Positions 9,287-19,441 of a stretch of DNA of 64,000 nt are shown piece after piece. This stretch comes from Streptomyces sp. SLBN-118. GTDB lineage: Bacteria; Actinomycetota; Actinomycetes; Streptomycetales; Streptomycetaceae. Each line of letters opens with the position of its first letter. The stretch's first letter is position 1. The notes below the pieces were generated by a model. That model saw only the letters and a list, made by a program, of their open reading frames with translations. It had not been told where the DNA came from and made no database searches. The translations under genes and the position numbers were made by a program. The stretch is taken from assembly GCF_006715635.1 (NCBI RefSeq), contig NZ_VFNP01000001.1, forward strand, positions 2,418,001-2,482,000. Reading direction: 5' to 3'.

Positions 9287-10255
9287 TCATGCAGCTGAGG
9301 AGCCTCCCGATCTGTACTCTCCCGGCGTCATGCCGTACCACTTGCGGAAGGCCAGGTGAAAGCCGACCGAGCTCTGGTAGCCGACACGTTCCGGGACGGC
9401 CGACTGGGGCAGCGAAGTCTCGCCAAGCAGCCGGGCGGCCTCTTGCATCCGCCGCCCCGTCAGATGCCGGGCGGGCGCCTCGCCCACCAGCTCGCGGAAG
9501 GCCGCTGTGAACGCCGAGCGGGACATGCCGACCTCCCGGGCGAGCGACTCGATGGTCCAGGGCTCGGCGAAGCGTGTCGCGATGATGACCATGGCCCGGC
9601 TGATACCGGGATGGCGCAGAACCGGCAGTGCGGAGGGATTGCGGGCCAGTTCGCGCAGCAGCGGCCGCAGCGCGAGCACCAGCGCCATTTCGAAGGCGCG
9701 CAGCGTGATCAGCCGGTCGCCGGGGCCGACGGGACGGTCGGTGGCGGCGAGCAGCCGCAGTGTGTCGCGCAGCAGCGGCTCCCTGTCCACCTGGGAGTGG
9801 TCGAGCACCAGCGCCCAGGGCAGCGCCGTGTAGAGGTGGGTGGCCACGGAGGCGTCGTAGTGCAGCCCCGCGCAGAGCAGCCGGCTCTCTGGCCCTTCGC
9901 CCTCGATCCTGATCTCACCGGAGGTGCCGGGTGCCCGCTCGGGCAGCACGGTGCCGAGCGCGACGCCCCGCCGCTCGGGCCGGTCCGCGAGCCGGTGCGC
10001 GGCGCCGGTGGGGAACACGGCGAGGTCGCCCTCGTGCAGCTCGATCGGGGTCTGGCCCTCGGCCGTGACCCAGCAGCCGCCCTCGGTGATGAAGTGCAGT
10101 ACGGCGCAGCTCTGTTCCGCGTCGCCCTCGATGGCCCAGGGGGCGCTGACATGCCAGCGGCTGTCGAAGACCCCGGTCAGACGTAAGGGCTTGAGCAGCT
10201 CGCTGAGGAGGTCGTCCCCTTCGCGCTCCGTCGGTTCCGTCTCCGTCGGTTCCAT
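9287..10255 (-). CDS. AraC-family transcriptional regulator with N-terminal cupin
   Basis: A 322-aa regulator. Residues ~20-190 form a cupin_6-type sensor (FDSRWHVSAPWAI, VLHFITEGGCWV, VFPTGAAHRLADRP). The C-terminal ~100 residues hold the two AraC helix-turn-helix motifs (REVGMSRSAFTAAFREL, then VGYQSSVGFHLAFRKWYGMTPGEYR). The frame is open to 10375. I chose ATG 10255 because GAAGGA lies 7 bases upstream and homologues begin near here. It is 103 bp upstream of the HpaB-like gene on the same strand and divergent from the NmrA-like gene. AraC/cupin_6 regulators commonly control a divergent oxidoreductase, so the NmrA-like gene is the likeliest target, with the oxygenase operon as a second possibility. 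Confidence 0.9.
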   Translation of the reverse strand: MEPTETEPTEREGDDLLSELLKPLRLTGVFDSRWHVSAPWAIEGDAEQSCAVLHFITEGGCWVTAEGQTPIELHEGDLAVFPTGAAHRLADRPERRGVALGTVLPERAPGTSGEIRIEGEGPESRLLCAGLHYDASVATHLYTALPWALVLDHSQVDREPLLRDTLRLLAATDRPVGPGDRLITLRAFEMALVLALRPLLRELARNPSALPVLRHPGISRAMVIIATRFAEPWTIESLAREVGMSRSAFTAAFRELVGEAPARHLTGRRMQEAARLLGETSLPQSAVPERVGYQSSVGFHLAFRKWYGMTPGEYRSGGSSAA

Positions 10256-10373
10256 TGGACGATCCTTCAACCCCCGCCCCGGTTTGTTAATTGATCGGCC
10301 GAAGCTGCCGAAGCGAGCCTGGAAGAGCCGTTCACGGCAGCAGCCACACCCTATCGAAGGGCTCTTCAGACTC
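10256..10373. promoter_or_regulatory. Divergent promoter region between AraC regulator and NmrA-like oxidoreductase
   Basis: These 118 bp separate two outward-facing genes and must hold both promoters. A short AT-rich tract (TTTGTTAATTGAT, about 10284-10296) stands out from the GC-rich surroundings and is the natural place for a promoter or an AraC site. I could not fix -35/-10 boxes. Confidence 0.5.
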
Positions 10374-11303
10374 ATGTCCGATCACATTCCGATGCGTGTA
10401 GCGGTCGTGGGGGCGACCGGGTTCCAAGGAGGTGCGACAGCCCGTCTGCTGGCCGAGCGGAAGCACCGCGTGCGCACACTGAGCCGCAAGCCCGAGGCCG
10501 ATCGCCCGGAGCTTCCGGGAGTTTCCGTCGCGAGCGGCGACCTCGGCCGGTACGAGGACGTACGCCTGCTCTTCGAAGGGGCCACACACGCGGCGGTGGT
10601 GATGCCGCTGGTGTACCAGGCCGAGAAGGTCATGCGGTACGCCCAGCACATAGCGAAGGCGGCACGCGAGGCCGGGGTGGGGCGGCTGGTCTACAACGCC
10701 AACACCCGTGTCCCCGACCGGAGCACGAATGTGGTGGCCTTCGAGACCCGCCGGCTCGCCGAGACGGTGTTGCGCGAGAGTCTCGCCCACAGCGGCGTGG
10801 AGCTGGTGGTCGTGCGCCCGCCGGTCTATCTGGACAACCTCTTCAGCCCGTGGAACGGCCCGGCCCTGGTGAACGAGGGGGTGCTCGCCTACCCGCTGCC
10901 CGCCGACATCCCGGCGGCGTGGATCTCGCACCGGGACCTGGCGGAGGCGGTGTACGCCGCGCTCACGGTGGACGGTGTTGCGGGCCGCACCTTCGACATC
11001 GGCGGCGCGCAGACACTGACGGGCGACGAGCTCGCGACGGCCTTCGGGCAGGGCCTGGGGCGCGCGATCCGCTATGTGCCCCTGGAACCGGGCATCTTCG
11101 AGCAGAGCCTTGCCCAGATCCTGGGCACGGAGTCTGCGGCCGGCGTGTCGGGGATCTACCACTACATGGCCGCGGGCCTGGAGCCCGGACTGATGGCGGG
11201 CGACGAGGGCGAGTCGGCTGCGGCACTGTCGCTGAAGCCGGCGCCGGTGGACGAGTGGGTGACACGGCAGCCGTGGCAGATGTGGTCGGGAGAGCTGTCA
11301 TGA
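10374..11303 (+). CDS. NmrA-like NAD(P)-binding oxidoreductase (atypical SDR)
   Basis: A 309-aa cytoplasmic protein with an N-terminal nucleotide-binding motif (VAVVGATGFQGGATARLL) and the RTLSRKPE segment that commonly selects NADP(H). The body has the NmrA/HSCARG layout: HAAVVMPLVYQ, VVVRPPVYLDNLF, WISHRDLAEAVYAALT and GRTFDIGGAQTLTGDEL. No canonical SDR Tyr-x-x-x-Lys site is evident, so it may be a redox sensor or a reductase. The start is ATG 10374, with AAGGG about 12 bases upstream. The longer open frame to 9924 is antisense to the araC-type gene and is rejected. It is transcribed divergently from the AraC regulator. Confidence 0.88.
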   Translation: MSDHIPMRVAVVGATGFQGGATARLLAERKHRVRTLSRKPEADRPELPGVSVASGDLGRYEDVRLLFEGATHAAVVMPLVYQAEKVMRYAQHIAKAAREAGVGRLVYNANTRVPDRSTNVVAFETRRLAETVLRESLAHSGVELVVVRPPVYLDNLFSPWNGPALVNEGVLAYPLPADIPAAWISHRDLAEAVYAALTVDGVAGRTFDIGGAQTLTGDELATAFGQGLGRAIRYVPLEPGIFEQSLAQILGTESAAGVSGIYHYMAAGLEPGLMAGDEGESAAALSLKPAPVDEWVTRQPWQMWSGELS

Positions 11304-11453
11304 GCGGGCGCGGGCCCGAGCCGAGCTGGGGAGCGTAGCCGGGCCGGGGCTCGGTGCTGTGAGGCGGTACGGGGCGCTGGCCCGGACGCGAGTCGCGTCG
11401 GGGCCCGCGCCCCGATTGCGTACGCCGCACACCCCCAGACCCAGGCCGCGCCC

Positions 11454-11498
11454 GATTGCGTACGCCACGTCCTGTGCAGTCACGTACGTCCGAGTAGT
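11454..11498 (+). repeat. 45-bp direct repeat, copy 1 (upstream of glgE)
   Basis: A 45-bp unit beginning GATTGCGTACGCCACGTCCT and ending GTACGTCCGAGTAGT. It differs from copy 2 (11577-11621) at only three positions. It contains two short palindromes (GCGTACGC-like and ACGTACGT). A partial copy of the first ~12 bases is at 11414. The gap 11304-11736 holds no gene. Besides the repeats it has a C/G-rich tract with a 7-bp hairpin at 11512-11528. Confidence 0.85.
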
Positions 11499-11576
11499 GC
11501 CGCACCCCCCCCCGGGGGCAACCCCCGGACCCCCGGCACGAACCCGACGAGCACACCCCCGACCCGGACCGCGTCC

Positions 11577-11621
11577 GATTGCGTACGCGGCGTCTTGTGC
11601 AGTCACGTACGTCCGAGTAGT
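11577..11621 (+). repeat. 45-bp direct repeat, copy 2 (upstream of glgE)
   Basis: The second copy of the unit at 11454-11498 with 42 of 45 identities, 123 bp downstream of the first and 116 bp before the glgE start. The spacing and position suit a regulatory element or mobile intergenic repeat rather than coding sequence. Confidence 0.85.
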
Positions 11622-11736
11622 TAACTCTCCACCGGATTGCCCACCCGACGACCGGGGGAAGGCTCATCCGGTACGCAGGCCCGCACCCTTCTCGACATCT
11701 TTCCGCCCACCCGAGTGAACGCGGACAGGAGCGGCC

Positions 11737-13848
11737 ATGCCCGCAGCCCGCCAGCCGTCGACTGAGCAGCTACAAAGAACCAGCAAACCTCGCACACGTG
11801 CACAACGCGCTCAATCCGCCCTGCCCGCACAGCCCTCAGGTGATCCCATGATCGGTCGTATCCCCGTCCTGGACGTCCGTCCCCAAGTCGACTGCGGTAG
11901 GAGGCACGCAAAAGCGGTGACCGGTGAGACCTTCCAGGTCACCGCCACCGTCTTCCGGGAGGGTCATGACGCTGTCGCCGCCAATGTCGTCCTGCGCGAC
12001 CCCACCGGACGTCCCGGCCCCTGGACTCCCATGCGTGAGCTCGCCCCCGGCACCGACCGCTGGGGCGCCGACGTCACCCCGGACGCCGAGGGGCGCTGGA
12101 CCTTCGCCGTCGAGGCGTGGAGCGACCCTGTAGCCACCTGGCGGCACACCGCCGGGGTCAAGATTCCCGCCGGTATCGACACCGCGCTGGTGCTGGCCGA
12201 GGGCGCCGAGCTGTACGAGCGGGCCGCCGCCGGGGTTCCCAAGCGCGACGGACGCGAGGCCGTGCTCGCCGCCGTCGACGCCCTGCGTGACGAGGAGCGC
12301 CCCGCCGCCGCCCGGCTCGCCGCCGCCCTCGCCCCCGACGCCACCGCCGCGCTCGATCGCCACCCGCTGCGCGAACTGGTCACCGCCTCCCGGCCGTTGG
12401 CCCTGATCGTCGAGCGGCAGCGCGCCCTGTTCGGCTCCTGGTACGAGCTCTTCCCGCGCTCCGAGGGCGCGATCGTCAAGGAGGGCGCGCCGCCCGTCTC
12501 CGGCACCTTCCGCACCGCCGCCGAGCGGCTTCCGGCCGTCGCCGCGATGGGCTTCGACGTCGTCTATCTGCCGCCCGTCCACCCCATCGGCACCACCTAC
12601 CGCAAGGGCCCGAACAACACCCTCTCCCCCGGTGCCCACGATGTCGGCGTCCCCTGGGCCATCGGCTCCCCCGACGGGGGCCATGACGCGCTCCACCCCG
12701 ACCTCGGCACGTTCGAGGACTTCGACCATTTCGTGCAGACTGCGCGCGACCTGCGCATGGAGGTGGCGCTGGACTTCGCGCTCCAGTGCTCGCCCGACCA
12801 CCCCTGGGTGGAGAAGCACCCCGAGTGGTTCCACCACCGCGCCGACGGCACGATCGCCTACGCCGAGAATCCGCCGAAGAAGTACCAGGACATCTACCCG
12901 ATCGCCTTCGAGGCGGACATGCGCGGTCTGGTCAACGAGACGCTGCGTGTGCTGCGCCTCTGGATGGGCCACGGTGTACGGATCTTCCGCGTGGACAACC
13001 CGCACACCAAGCCCGTCATCTTCTGGGAGAAGGTGATCGCGGACATCAACCGCAGCGACCCCGATGTGATTTTCCTGGCCGAGGCGTTCACCCGTCCGGC
13101 GATGATGCACACCCTCGCCGCGATCGGCTTTCAGCAGTCGTACACGTACTTCACCTGGCGTAACACCAAGCAGGAACTCACCGAGTACCTCACCGAGCTC
13201 TCCGGCGAAGCCGCCTCGTACATGCGTCCCAATTTCTTCGTGAACACCCCCGACATCCTGCACGCCTATCTCCAGCACGGCGGGCGCCCGGCGTTCGAGG
13301 TGCGTGCGGTGCTGGCCGCGACGATGTCGCCGTCCTGGGGCATGTACGCAGGATACGAATGGTGCGAAAACGCCCCCCTGAGGGACGGCAGCGAGGAGTA
13401 TCTGAACTCCGAGAAGTACCAACTGCGGCCGCGGGACTGGGAGTCGGCGGAACGCGAGGGCCGCACCATCACGCCCCTGATCACCGCCCTCAACCGGATC
13501 AGGCGCCGGCACCCCGCCCTGCAGCAGCTGCGGAACATCCACTTCCACCCCACCGACAACGAGGCGGTGATCGCGTACTCGAAAACGGCCGAGGGCGCTT
13601 CGGGTCCGAACACCGTGCTCGTCGTCGCCAACCTCGACCCCCACCACACCCAGGAGGCCACGGTCTCGTTGGACATGCCGCACCTCGGCCTCGACTGGCA
13701 CGAGAGCGCACCGGTGCGCGACGAGCTCACCGGCGAGACCTATCACTGGGGCAGAGCCACCTATGTGCGCCTAGAGCCGGGCGTCACGCCCGCGCACATC
13801 GTCGTTCTGCGACCGTCCCCGCCGATCGGAGGGTCACCCACATCATGA
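11737..13848 (+). CDS. glgE: Alpha-1,4-glucan:maltose-1-phosphate maltosyltransferase
   Basis: GlgE (GH13_3) transfers maltosyl units from maltose-1-phosphate to alpha-glucan. The 703-aa sequence closely follows Streptomyces GlgE. An N-terminal domain ([25 protein letters not shown]) precedes the barrel. The GH13 motifs are [10 protein letters not shown] (nucleophile Asp), [12 protein letters not shown] (acid Glu) and [31 protein letters not shown] and [18 protein letters not shown] are GlgE hallmarks. I chose ATG 11737 with AGGAG five bases upstream; ATG 11848 (MIGRIPV) is a weaker alternative. It is the first gene of an operon; its stop overlaps the treS start (ATGA). Confidence 0.96.
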   Translation: MPAARQPSTEQLQRTSKPRTRAQRAQSALPAQPSGDPMIGRIPVLDVRPQVDCGRRHAKAVTGETFQVTATVFREGHDAVAANVVLRDPTGRPGPWTPMRELAPGTDRWGADVTPDAEGRWTFAVEAWSDPVATWRHTAGVKIPAGIDTALVLAEGAELYERAAAGVPKRDGREAVLAAVDALRDEERPAAARLAAALAPDATAALDRHPLRELVTASRPLALIVERQRALFGSWYELFPRSEGAIVKEGAPPVSGTFRTAAERLPAVAAMGFDVVYLPPVHPIGTTYRKGPNNTLSPGAHDVGVPWAIGSPDGGHDALHPDLGTFEDFDHFVQTARDLRMEVALDFALQCSPDHPWVEKHPEWFHHRADGTIAYAENPPKKYQDIYPIAFEADMRGLVNETLRVLRLWMGHGVRIFRVDNPHTKPVIFWEKVIADINRSDPDVIFLAEAFTRPAMMHTLAAIGFQQSYTYFTWRNTKQELTEYLTELSGEAASYMRPNFFVNTPDILHAYLQHGGRPAFEVRAVLAATMSPSWGMYAGYEWCENAPLRDGSEEYLNSEKYQLRPRDWESAEREGRTITPLITALNRIRRRHPALQQLRNIHFHPTDNEAVIAYSKTAEGASGPNTVLVVANLDPHHTQEATVSLDMPHLGLDWHESAPVRDELTGETYHWGRATYVRLEPGVTPAHIVVLRPSPPIGGSPTS

Positions 13849-15551
13849 TCGTCAATGAGCCCGTCCACGACCTGTTCGAGGACACGCCGGCCAAGGACCG
13901 AGACCCCGACTGGTTCAAGCGGGCCGTCTTCTACGAAGTCCTGGTGCGTTCCTTCCAGGACAGCAACGGCGACGGCATCGGCGACCTCAAGGGCATCACC
14001 GCCAAACTCGACTATCTGCAGTGGCTGGGGGTCGACTGCCTCTGGCTCCCGCCGTTCTTCAAGTCCCCTCTGCGGGACGGCGGTTACGACGTCTCCGACT
14101 ACACGGCGGTACTCCCCGACTTCGGCGACCTCGCCGACTTCGTGGAGTTCGTCGACGCCGCGCACCAGCGCGGCATGCGCGTCATCATCGACTTCGTCAT
14201 GAACCACACCAGCGACCAGCACCCGTGGTTCCAGGAGTCCCGCAGCGATCCCGAGGGGCCCTACGGCGACTACTACGTCTGGGCCGACGACGACAAGCAG
14301 TTCCAGGACGCCAGGATCATCTTCGTCGACACCGAGACGTCCAACTGGACCTTCGATCCGGTGCGCAAGCAGTACTACTGGCACCGCTTCTTCTCCCACC
14401 AGCCCGATCTCAACTACGAGAACGCTGCGGTGCAGGAGGAGATCATCTCGGCGCTGCGCTTCTGGCTGGACCTGGGCATCGACGGTTTCCGTCTCGACGC
14501 CGTGCCGTATCTGTACCAGCAGGAGGGCACCAACTGCGAGAACCTCCCCGCCACCCATTCCTTCCTCAAGCGGGTGCGCAAGGAGATCGACGCCCATTAC
14601 CCCGACACCGTGCTGCTGGCGGAGGCCAACCAGTGGCCCGAGGATGTCGTCGACTACTTCGGCGACTTCCCGGCCGGCGGCGACGAGTGCCATATGGCCT
14701 TCCACTTCCCGGTGATGCCGCGCATCTTCATGGCGGTACGGCGCGAGTCCCGCTACCCCGTCTCGGAAATCCTGTCCAAGACCCCGGCGATCCCGAAGAA
14801 CTGCCAGTGGGGCATCTTCCTGCGCAACCACGACGAGCTGACCCTCGAAATGGTCACGGACGAAGAGCGCGACTACATGTACGCGGAATACGCCAAGGAT
14901 CCGCGAATGCGCGCCAACATCGGCATCCGGCGCAGGCTCGCTCCCCTGCTCGACAACGACCGCAATCAGATCGAGCTGTTCACGGCGCTGCTGCTCTCGC
15001 TGCCCGGATCGCCGATCCTGTACTACGGCGACGAGATCGGGATGGGCGACAACATCTGGCTGGGCGACCGCGACGCCGTGCGCACCCCGATGCAGTGGAC
15101 CCCCGACCGCAACGCGGGCTTCTCCTCCTGCGACCCCGGCCGGCTGTATCTGCCCACGATCATGGATCCGGTCTACGGCTACCAGGTCACCAATGTCGAG
15201 GCGTCGATGGCCTCGCCGTCCTCGCTGCTGCACTGGACCCGCCGGATGATCGAGATCCGCAAGCAGAACCGCGCCTTCGGCCTCGGCTCGTACACCGAAC
15301 TGCCGTCGTCGAACCCGGCCGTGCTCGCCTTCACCCGGGAGTACAAGGACGATCTCGTGCTCTGCGTGCACAACTTCTCCCGGTTCGCGCAGCCCACCGA
15401 GCTCGATCTTCGGGCGTTCAGCGGCCGGCACCCGGTGGAGCTGATCGGTGGCGTGCGTTTTCCGGCCATCGGTCAGTGGCCCTATCTGCTGACTCTCGCA
15501 GGCCACGGCTTCTACTGGTTCCGGCTGCGCAAGGAAGCGGCCGCCACCTGA
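13845..15551 (+). CDS. treS: Trehalose synthase (maltose glucosylmutase), TreS
   Basis: TreS interconverts trehalose and maltose and feeds maltose to the kinase encoded next. The 568-aa protein is GH13_16: [20 protein letters not shown] at the start, [14 protein letters not shown] (region I), [17 protein letters not shown] (nucleophile Asp), [12 protein letters not shown] (acid Glu) and [12 protein letters not shown] (third Asp). ATG 13845 overlaps the glgE stop by 4 bp and has GGAGGG about 11 bases upstream. No fused maltokinase domain is present; that function is the separate next gene. It acts in the cytoplasm in the GlgE pathway. Confidence 0.96.
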   Translation: MIVNEPVHDLFEDTPAKDRDPDWFKRAVFYEVLVRSFQDSNGDGIGDLKGITAKLDYLQWLGVDCLWLPPFFKSPLRDGGYDVSDYTAVLPDFGDLADFVEFVDAAHQRGMRVIIDFVMNHTSDQHPWFQESRSDPEGPYGDYYVWADDDKQFQDARIIFVDTETSNWTFDPVRKQYYWHRFFSHQPDLNYENAAVQEEIISALRFWLDLGIDGFRLDAVPYLYQQEGTNCENLPATHSFLKRVRKEIDAHYPDTVLLAEANQWPEDVVDYFGDFPAGGDECHMAFHFPVMPRIFMAVRRESRYPVSEILSKTPAIPKNCQWGIFLRNHDELTLEMVTDEERDYMYAEYAKDPRMRANIGIRRRLAPLLDNDRNQIELFTALLLSLPGSPILYYGDEIGMGDNIWLGDRDAVRTPMQWTPDRNAGFSSCDPGRLYLPTIMDPVYGYQVTNVEASMASPSSLLHWTRRMIEIRKQNRAFGLGSYTELPSSNPAVLAFTREYKDDLVLCVHNFSRFAQPTELDLRAFSGRHPVELIGGVRFPAIGQWPYLLTLAGHGFYWFRLRKEAAAT

Positions 15552-15577
15552 CACACAGGTAACGAGAGGTGCCTCCC

Positions 15578-15601
15578 GCGGGGCGGTTTCCCCCGCCCCG
15601 C
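15578..15601 (+). terminator. Hairpin in the treS-mak intergenic space
   Basis: A perfect 9-bp stem (GCGGGGCGG with its complement) and a 6-base loop lie 26 bp after the treS stop. The 164-bp gap is the only real break in an otherwise tight operon. The hairpin may attenuate or end transcripts, so mak may have its own promoter here. Confidence 0.5.
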
Positions 15602-15715
15602 ACCGGGCACTCTCCTCCTCATCCCCGCGCGCCGCCGGACAGCCACAGCTGCAATCCGGGACACTCTGCGCATACAGCGCCATTGGAGTGCATCTCGGGG
15701 AAAGGACGCGATGCC

Positions 15716-17104
15716 ATGTCGGAGGCTGCATCCACCCGGACCCCCGTCGCTCTTCTCCCGTCCCTAGCGCCCCTGCTGCTCGCCTGGCTGCCGAGACAGC
15801 GCTGGTTCGCGGGCAAGGGCCATCCCCTCACCGGCTTCTCGCTCGTCTCCGCGACCGAACTGCTGCCGCTGGACTCCGCGACCGGTCCGGGGCTGCTGCA
15901 TCTGCTCGTACGCGTCCAGCAGACCGGCCTTCCCGCCCCGTCGTCGCAGGACTGCTACCAACTCCTCCTCGGTGTGCGCAGGACGCTGCCACCGCACCTC
16001 GCGCCCGCGTTGATCGGCCATGTGACCGAGGGCCCGCTCACCGGGCGGACGGTGTACGAGGGGCTGCACGACCCGCGCCTGGCCGAGCTGATCCTGGAGC
16101 GGCTGCGCACGCCCGGTGCGCTGGGGCCGCTGCGCTTCGACCGCTTCGAGGCGGCCGGGAGGATCCCCGGCGGGCTCACCGCGCGCCCCCTGGAGGCCGA
16201 GCAGTCCAACTCCTCGCTGGTGTACGGCGACGCGTACATCCTCAAGCTCTTCCGCCGGGTCCACCCCGGCTCCAACCCCGATCTGGAGCTGCCGCTCGCG
16301 CTCGCCCGCGCCGGATGCGGCCGGGTCCCCGCGCCCGTCGCCTGGTTCGAGGCCACCGCGCCCGAGCCGTACACCCTCGGCGTGCTGCAGCCCTTCCTGC
16401 ACGGCTCGCGCGACGGCTGGCTGCTCGCGCTCGAATCGCTGGCCGACGGGGGGACCTTCATTGAGGAGGCCCGCGCGCTCGGCCGGGTCACCGCCGAGGT
16501 GCACACGGCGCTGGCGAAGGAGCTGCCCACCGTGATGCTGCGCCGGCCGCAGGCCGAGCATCTGGCGGAGGCCATGACGGCGCGTCTGGACGCGGCCGCG
16601 CAGGCGGTGCCCGCGCTGCTGCCGTACGTTCCACGGCTGCGTGCCGCCTTCGACGCGATCGCCGCGCTCGGCAGGCGCGGCTGCGCCTGGCGGGCCCAGC
16701 GCGTCCACGGCGACCTCCATCTCGGGCAGACCCTGCGTGGCGGCGGCTCCCACAGCGACACTCACTGGTCGGTCATCGACTTCGAGGGCGAGCCGGCACG
16801 CCCGCTCGGCGAACGCCGCAGGCCACAGCCCACGGTGATAGATGTCGCCGGCATGCTGCGCTCGTTCGACTACGCCGCCCGCACCCACCGCCCGTGGAAC
16901 CCGGCCTGGGCGGAACGCTGCCGTGCGGCCTACTGCGACGGCTATGCCGAGACCGCGGGCGCCGATCCCCGCACCGAACCCGAGCTGTTGCGCGCCTATG
17001 AGACGGACAAGGCCGTGTACGAGGTCGTCTACGAGGCCCGGCACCGCCCCGACTGGCTTCCGGTGCCGATGGCGGCGATCGACCGCCTGGCCGCCACCAA
17101 CTGA
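15716..17104 (+). CDS. mak: Maltokinase (Pep2/Mak)
   Basis: ATP-dependent maltose kinase making maltose-1-phosphate, the GlgE donor. It has 462 aa and an aminoglycoside-phosphotransferase-like fold. The N-terminal cap has LLAWLPRQRWFAGKGHPL. Central blocks are RPLEAEQSNSSLVYGDAYIL and KLFRRVHPGSNPDLEL. The catalytic loop is RVHGDLHLGQTLR and the metal-binding motif is VIDFEGEPARPLGERR. I chose ATG 15716 (MSEAAST...) with AAAGGA upstream; the longer frame to 15569 is not typical of the family. It follows treS after 164 bp and precedes glgB by 21 bp. Confidence 0.94.
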   Translation: MSEAASTRTPVALLPSLAPLLLAWLPRQRWFAGKGHPLTGFSLVSATELLPLDSATGPGLLHLLVRVQQTGLPAPSSQDCYQLLLGVRRTLPPHLAPALIGHVTEGPLTGRTVYEGLHDPRLAELILERLRTPGALGPLRFDRFEAAGRIPGGLTARPLEAEQSNSSLVYGDAYILKLFRRVHPGSNPDLELPLALARAGCGRVPAPVAWFEATAPEPYTLGVLQPFLHGSRDGWLLALESLADGGTFIEEARALGRVTAEVHTALAKELPTVMLRRPQAEHLAEAMTARLDAAAQAVPALLPYVPRLRAAFDAIAALGRRGCAWRAQRVHGDLHLGQTLRGGGSHSDTHWSVIDFEGEPARPLGERRRPQPTVIDVAGMLRSFDYAARTHRPWNPAWAERCRAAYCDGYAETAGADPRTEPELLRAYETDKAVYEVVYEARHRPDWLPVPMAAIDRLAATN

Positions 17105-17125
17105 TCCGCCGAGGAGGCAGACCCC

Positions 17126-19441
17126 GTGACCGCCCGACCCCCGTCCCGTAATTCCTCCGACCCCCAAAGGCCCCGGCAGGCGGCTGACGCCGGGCCCCCC
17201 AAGCAGACGGACGCGCCACAGGCGCGGGCGGACGGCAGTCATGGCGTCCGGGCCGCCCATCCACTCCCGGACGGGGACCGGGAGCGGCTGCTGACCGGCT
17301 CCCACCACGATCCGCACTCCCTGCTGGGGGCGCACTCGGTCCGGGGCGGTGTCGAGCTGCGGGTGCTGCGTCCGTTCGCGCGGTCGGTGACCGTGCTCGC
17401 GAAGGGGCTGCGGGCAAAGCTGCACGAGGACGGTGACGGCTTCTTCTCGGGTGTCCTGCCGCTGCGCACCGTCCCGGAGTACCAGCTTCTCGTCGTCTAC
17501 GACGACGCGACCGGGATCGAGGTGCAGGACCCGTACCGCTTCCTGCCCGCGCTCGGCGAGCTCGATCTGCATCTGATCGGCGAGGGGCGGCACGAGGAGC
17601 TGTGGAAGGCGCTCGGAGCGCACCCCATGGCACACCAGCAGGCGACGGGCACCCGGTTCACCGTGTGGGCGCCCAATGCCCGCGGGGTGCGGGTGGTGGG
17701 TGACTTCAACTACTGGGACGGCACCGGGTATCCGATGCGTTCGCTGGGCTCCTCCGGCGTGTGGGAGCTGTTCCTGCCCGGCGTCGGCGAGGGCGCCCTC
17801 TACAAGTTCGACATCACCCGCCCGGACGGCTCGCACACCCTGCGGGCCGATCCGATGGCACGGCGCAGCGAGGTGCCCCCCGCCACCGCGTCGATCGTCA
17901 CCGAGTCCCACCATGTGTGGCACGACCAGGAGTGGATGGCGCACCGCGCGGACCGGCCGGTGCACGAGGCGCCCTTCTCCGTCTACGAAGTGCATCTCCC
18001 CTCCTGGCGGCCCGGACTCACCTACCGCCAGCTCGCCGCACAACTACCCGCGTACGTCCAGGACTTGGGCTTCACCCACGTGGAGCTGATGCCGGTCGCC
18101 GAGCATCCCTTCGGCGGCTCCTGGGGCTATCAGGTCACCGGCTTCTACGCACCGACCGCCCGGATGGGCACACCTGACGACTTCCGCCATCTGGTGGACG
18201 CCCTGCACCGGGCCGGGATCGGCGTACTGGTCGACTGGGTGCCCGCGCACTTCCCCAAGGACGACTGGGCGCTGGCGGAGTTCGACGGCCGCTCGCTGTA
18301 CGAACACGAGGACCCGGCGCGTGCCGCGCACCCCGACTGGGGCACCCTCGAATTCGACTACGGCCGCAAGGAGGTACGCAACTTCCTGGTCGCCAACGCC
18401 ACGTACTGGTGCGAGGAGTTCCACATCGACGGGCTGCGGGTCGACGCGGTCGCCTCGATGCTCTATCTCGACTACTCCCGCGAGCACAGCGAGTGGACGC
18501 CCAACGTGCACGGCGGCCGGGAGAACCTGGACGCGGTCGCCTTCCTCCAGGAGATGAACGCCACCGTCTACCGGCGCTGCCCCGGTGTCGTCACCATCGC
18601 CGAGGAGTCCACGGCCTGGGACGGCGTCACCCGCGCCACGCACCATGTGGGCCCGGGCGGTTTCGGCGGCCTCGGCTTCGGCCTGAAGTGGAACATGGGC
18701 TGGATGCACGACTCGCTGGGCTATGTCGAGCACGAGCCGGTGCACCGCAAGTTCCACCACAACGAGATGACGTTCTCGATGGTGTACGCGTACAGCGAGA
18801 ACTACGTCCTGCCGATCTCGCACGACGAGGTGGTCCACGGCAAGCAGGCCCTGGTGAGCAAGATGCCCGGCGACTGGTGGCAGCAGCGCGCGAATCACCG
18901 CGCCTATCTGGGCTTCATGTGGGCGCATCCCGGTAAACAACTCCTCTTCATGGGCCAGGAGTTCGCCCAGGGAGCGGAGTGGTCGGAGGGCCACGGCCCC
19001 GACTGGTGGCTGCTGGATCCCTCCTACGCCGCGGAGGCGGACCACCGCGGCGTACGGGACCTCGTGCGCGACCTGAACACGGTCTACGCGGCCACCCCAG
19101 CCCTGTGGCAGCAGGACACGGACCCCGTCGGCTTCGCCTGGGTGGACGGCGACGCCGCCGAGGACAATGTCTTCGCCTTTCTGCGCTTCGACGCCACGGG
19201 CGCGCCGCTGCTCGCCGTCAGCAACTTCTCTCCGGTGGTACGCCACGAGTACCGCATCGGTGTTCCGGAGTCGGTCCAGGCGTGGACGGAGGTCCTCAAC
19301 ACGGACGCGGATCGCTACGGCGGCAGCGATGTGCTCAACCCCGACCCGCTGAAGCCGGAGTCGTTCCCCTGGCACGGCCGGCCGGTGAGCATCCAGCTCA
19401 CGCTGCCGCCACTGGCTACCGTGTGGCTGCGGCCGGTCTGA
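17126..19441 (+). CDS. glgB: 1,4-alpha-glucan branching enzyme
   Basis: GlgB introduces alpha-1,6 branches into the glucan made by GlgE. The 771-aa protein has two N-terminal CBM48-like segments ([10 protein letters not shown]... and [20 protein letters not shown]). The GH13_9 barrel follows: [34 protein letters not shown] (nucleophile Asp), [15 protein letters not shown] (acid Glu) and [15 protein letters not shown]. The first ~55 residues are a low-complexity extension. GTG 17126 has GAGGAGG eight bases upstream. Last gene of the operon; its 3' end overlaps the convergent helD-like gene by 26 bp. Confidence 0.96.
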   Translation: MTARPPSRNSSDPQRPRQAADAGPPKQTDAPQARADGSHGVRAAHPLPDGDRERLLTGSHHDPHSLLGAHSVRGGVELRVLRPFARSVTVLAKGLRAKLHEDGDGFFSGVLPLRTVPEYQLLVVYDDATGIEVQDPYRFLPALGELDLHLIGEGRHEELWKALGAHPMAHQQATGTRFTVWAPNARGVRVVGDFNYWDGTGYPMRSLGSSGVWELFLPGVGEGALYKFDITRPDGSHTLRADPMARRSEVPPATASIVTESHHVWHDQEWMAHRADRPVHEAPFSVYEVHLPSWRPGLTYRQLAAQLPAYVQDLGFTHVELMPVAEHPFGGSWGYQVTGFYAPTARMGTPDDFRHLVDALHRAGIGVLVDWVPAHFPKDDWALAEFDGRSLYEHEDPARAAHPDWGTLEFDYGRKEVRNFLVANATYWCEEFHIDGLRVDAVASMLYLDYSREHSEWTPNVHGGRENLDAVAFLQEMNATVYRRCPGVVTIAEESTAWDGVTRATHHVGPGGFGGLGFGLKWNMGWMHDSLGYVEHEPVHRKFHHNEMTFSMVYAYSENYVLPISHDEVVHGKQALVSKMPGDWWQQRANHRAYLGFMWAHPGKQLLFMGQEFAQGAEWSEGHGPDWWLLDPSYAAEADHRGVRDLVRDLNTVYAATPALWQQDTDPVGFAWVDGDAAEDNVFAFLRFDATGAPLLAVSNFSPVVRHEYRIGVPESVQAWTEVLNTDADRYGGSDVLNPDPLKPESFPWHGRPVSIQLTLPPLATVWLRPV

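Noticed and set aside
3753..11303. A complete pyrrolnitrin or phenazine gene cluster
   Set aside because: There are PrnB-like and PhzS-like proteins, but no PrnA/PrnC halogenase, PrnD oxygenase or PhzA-G genes in the window. Calling a known product would be unsupported.
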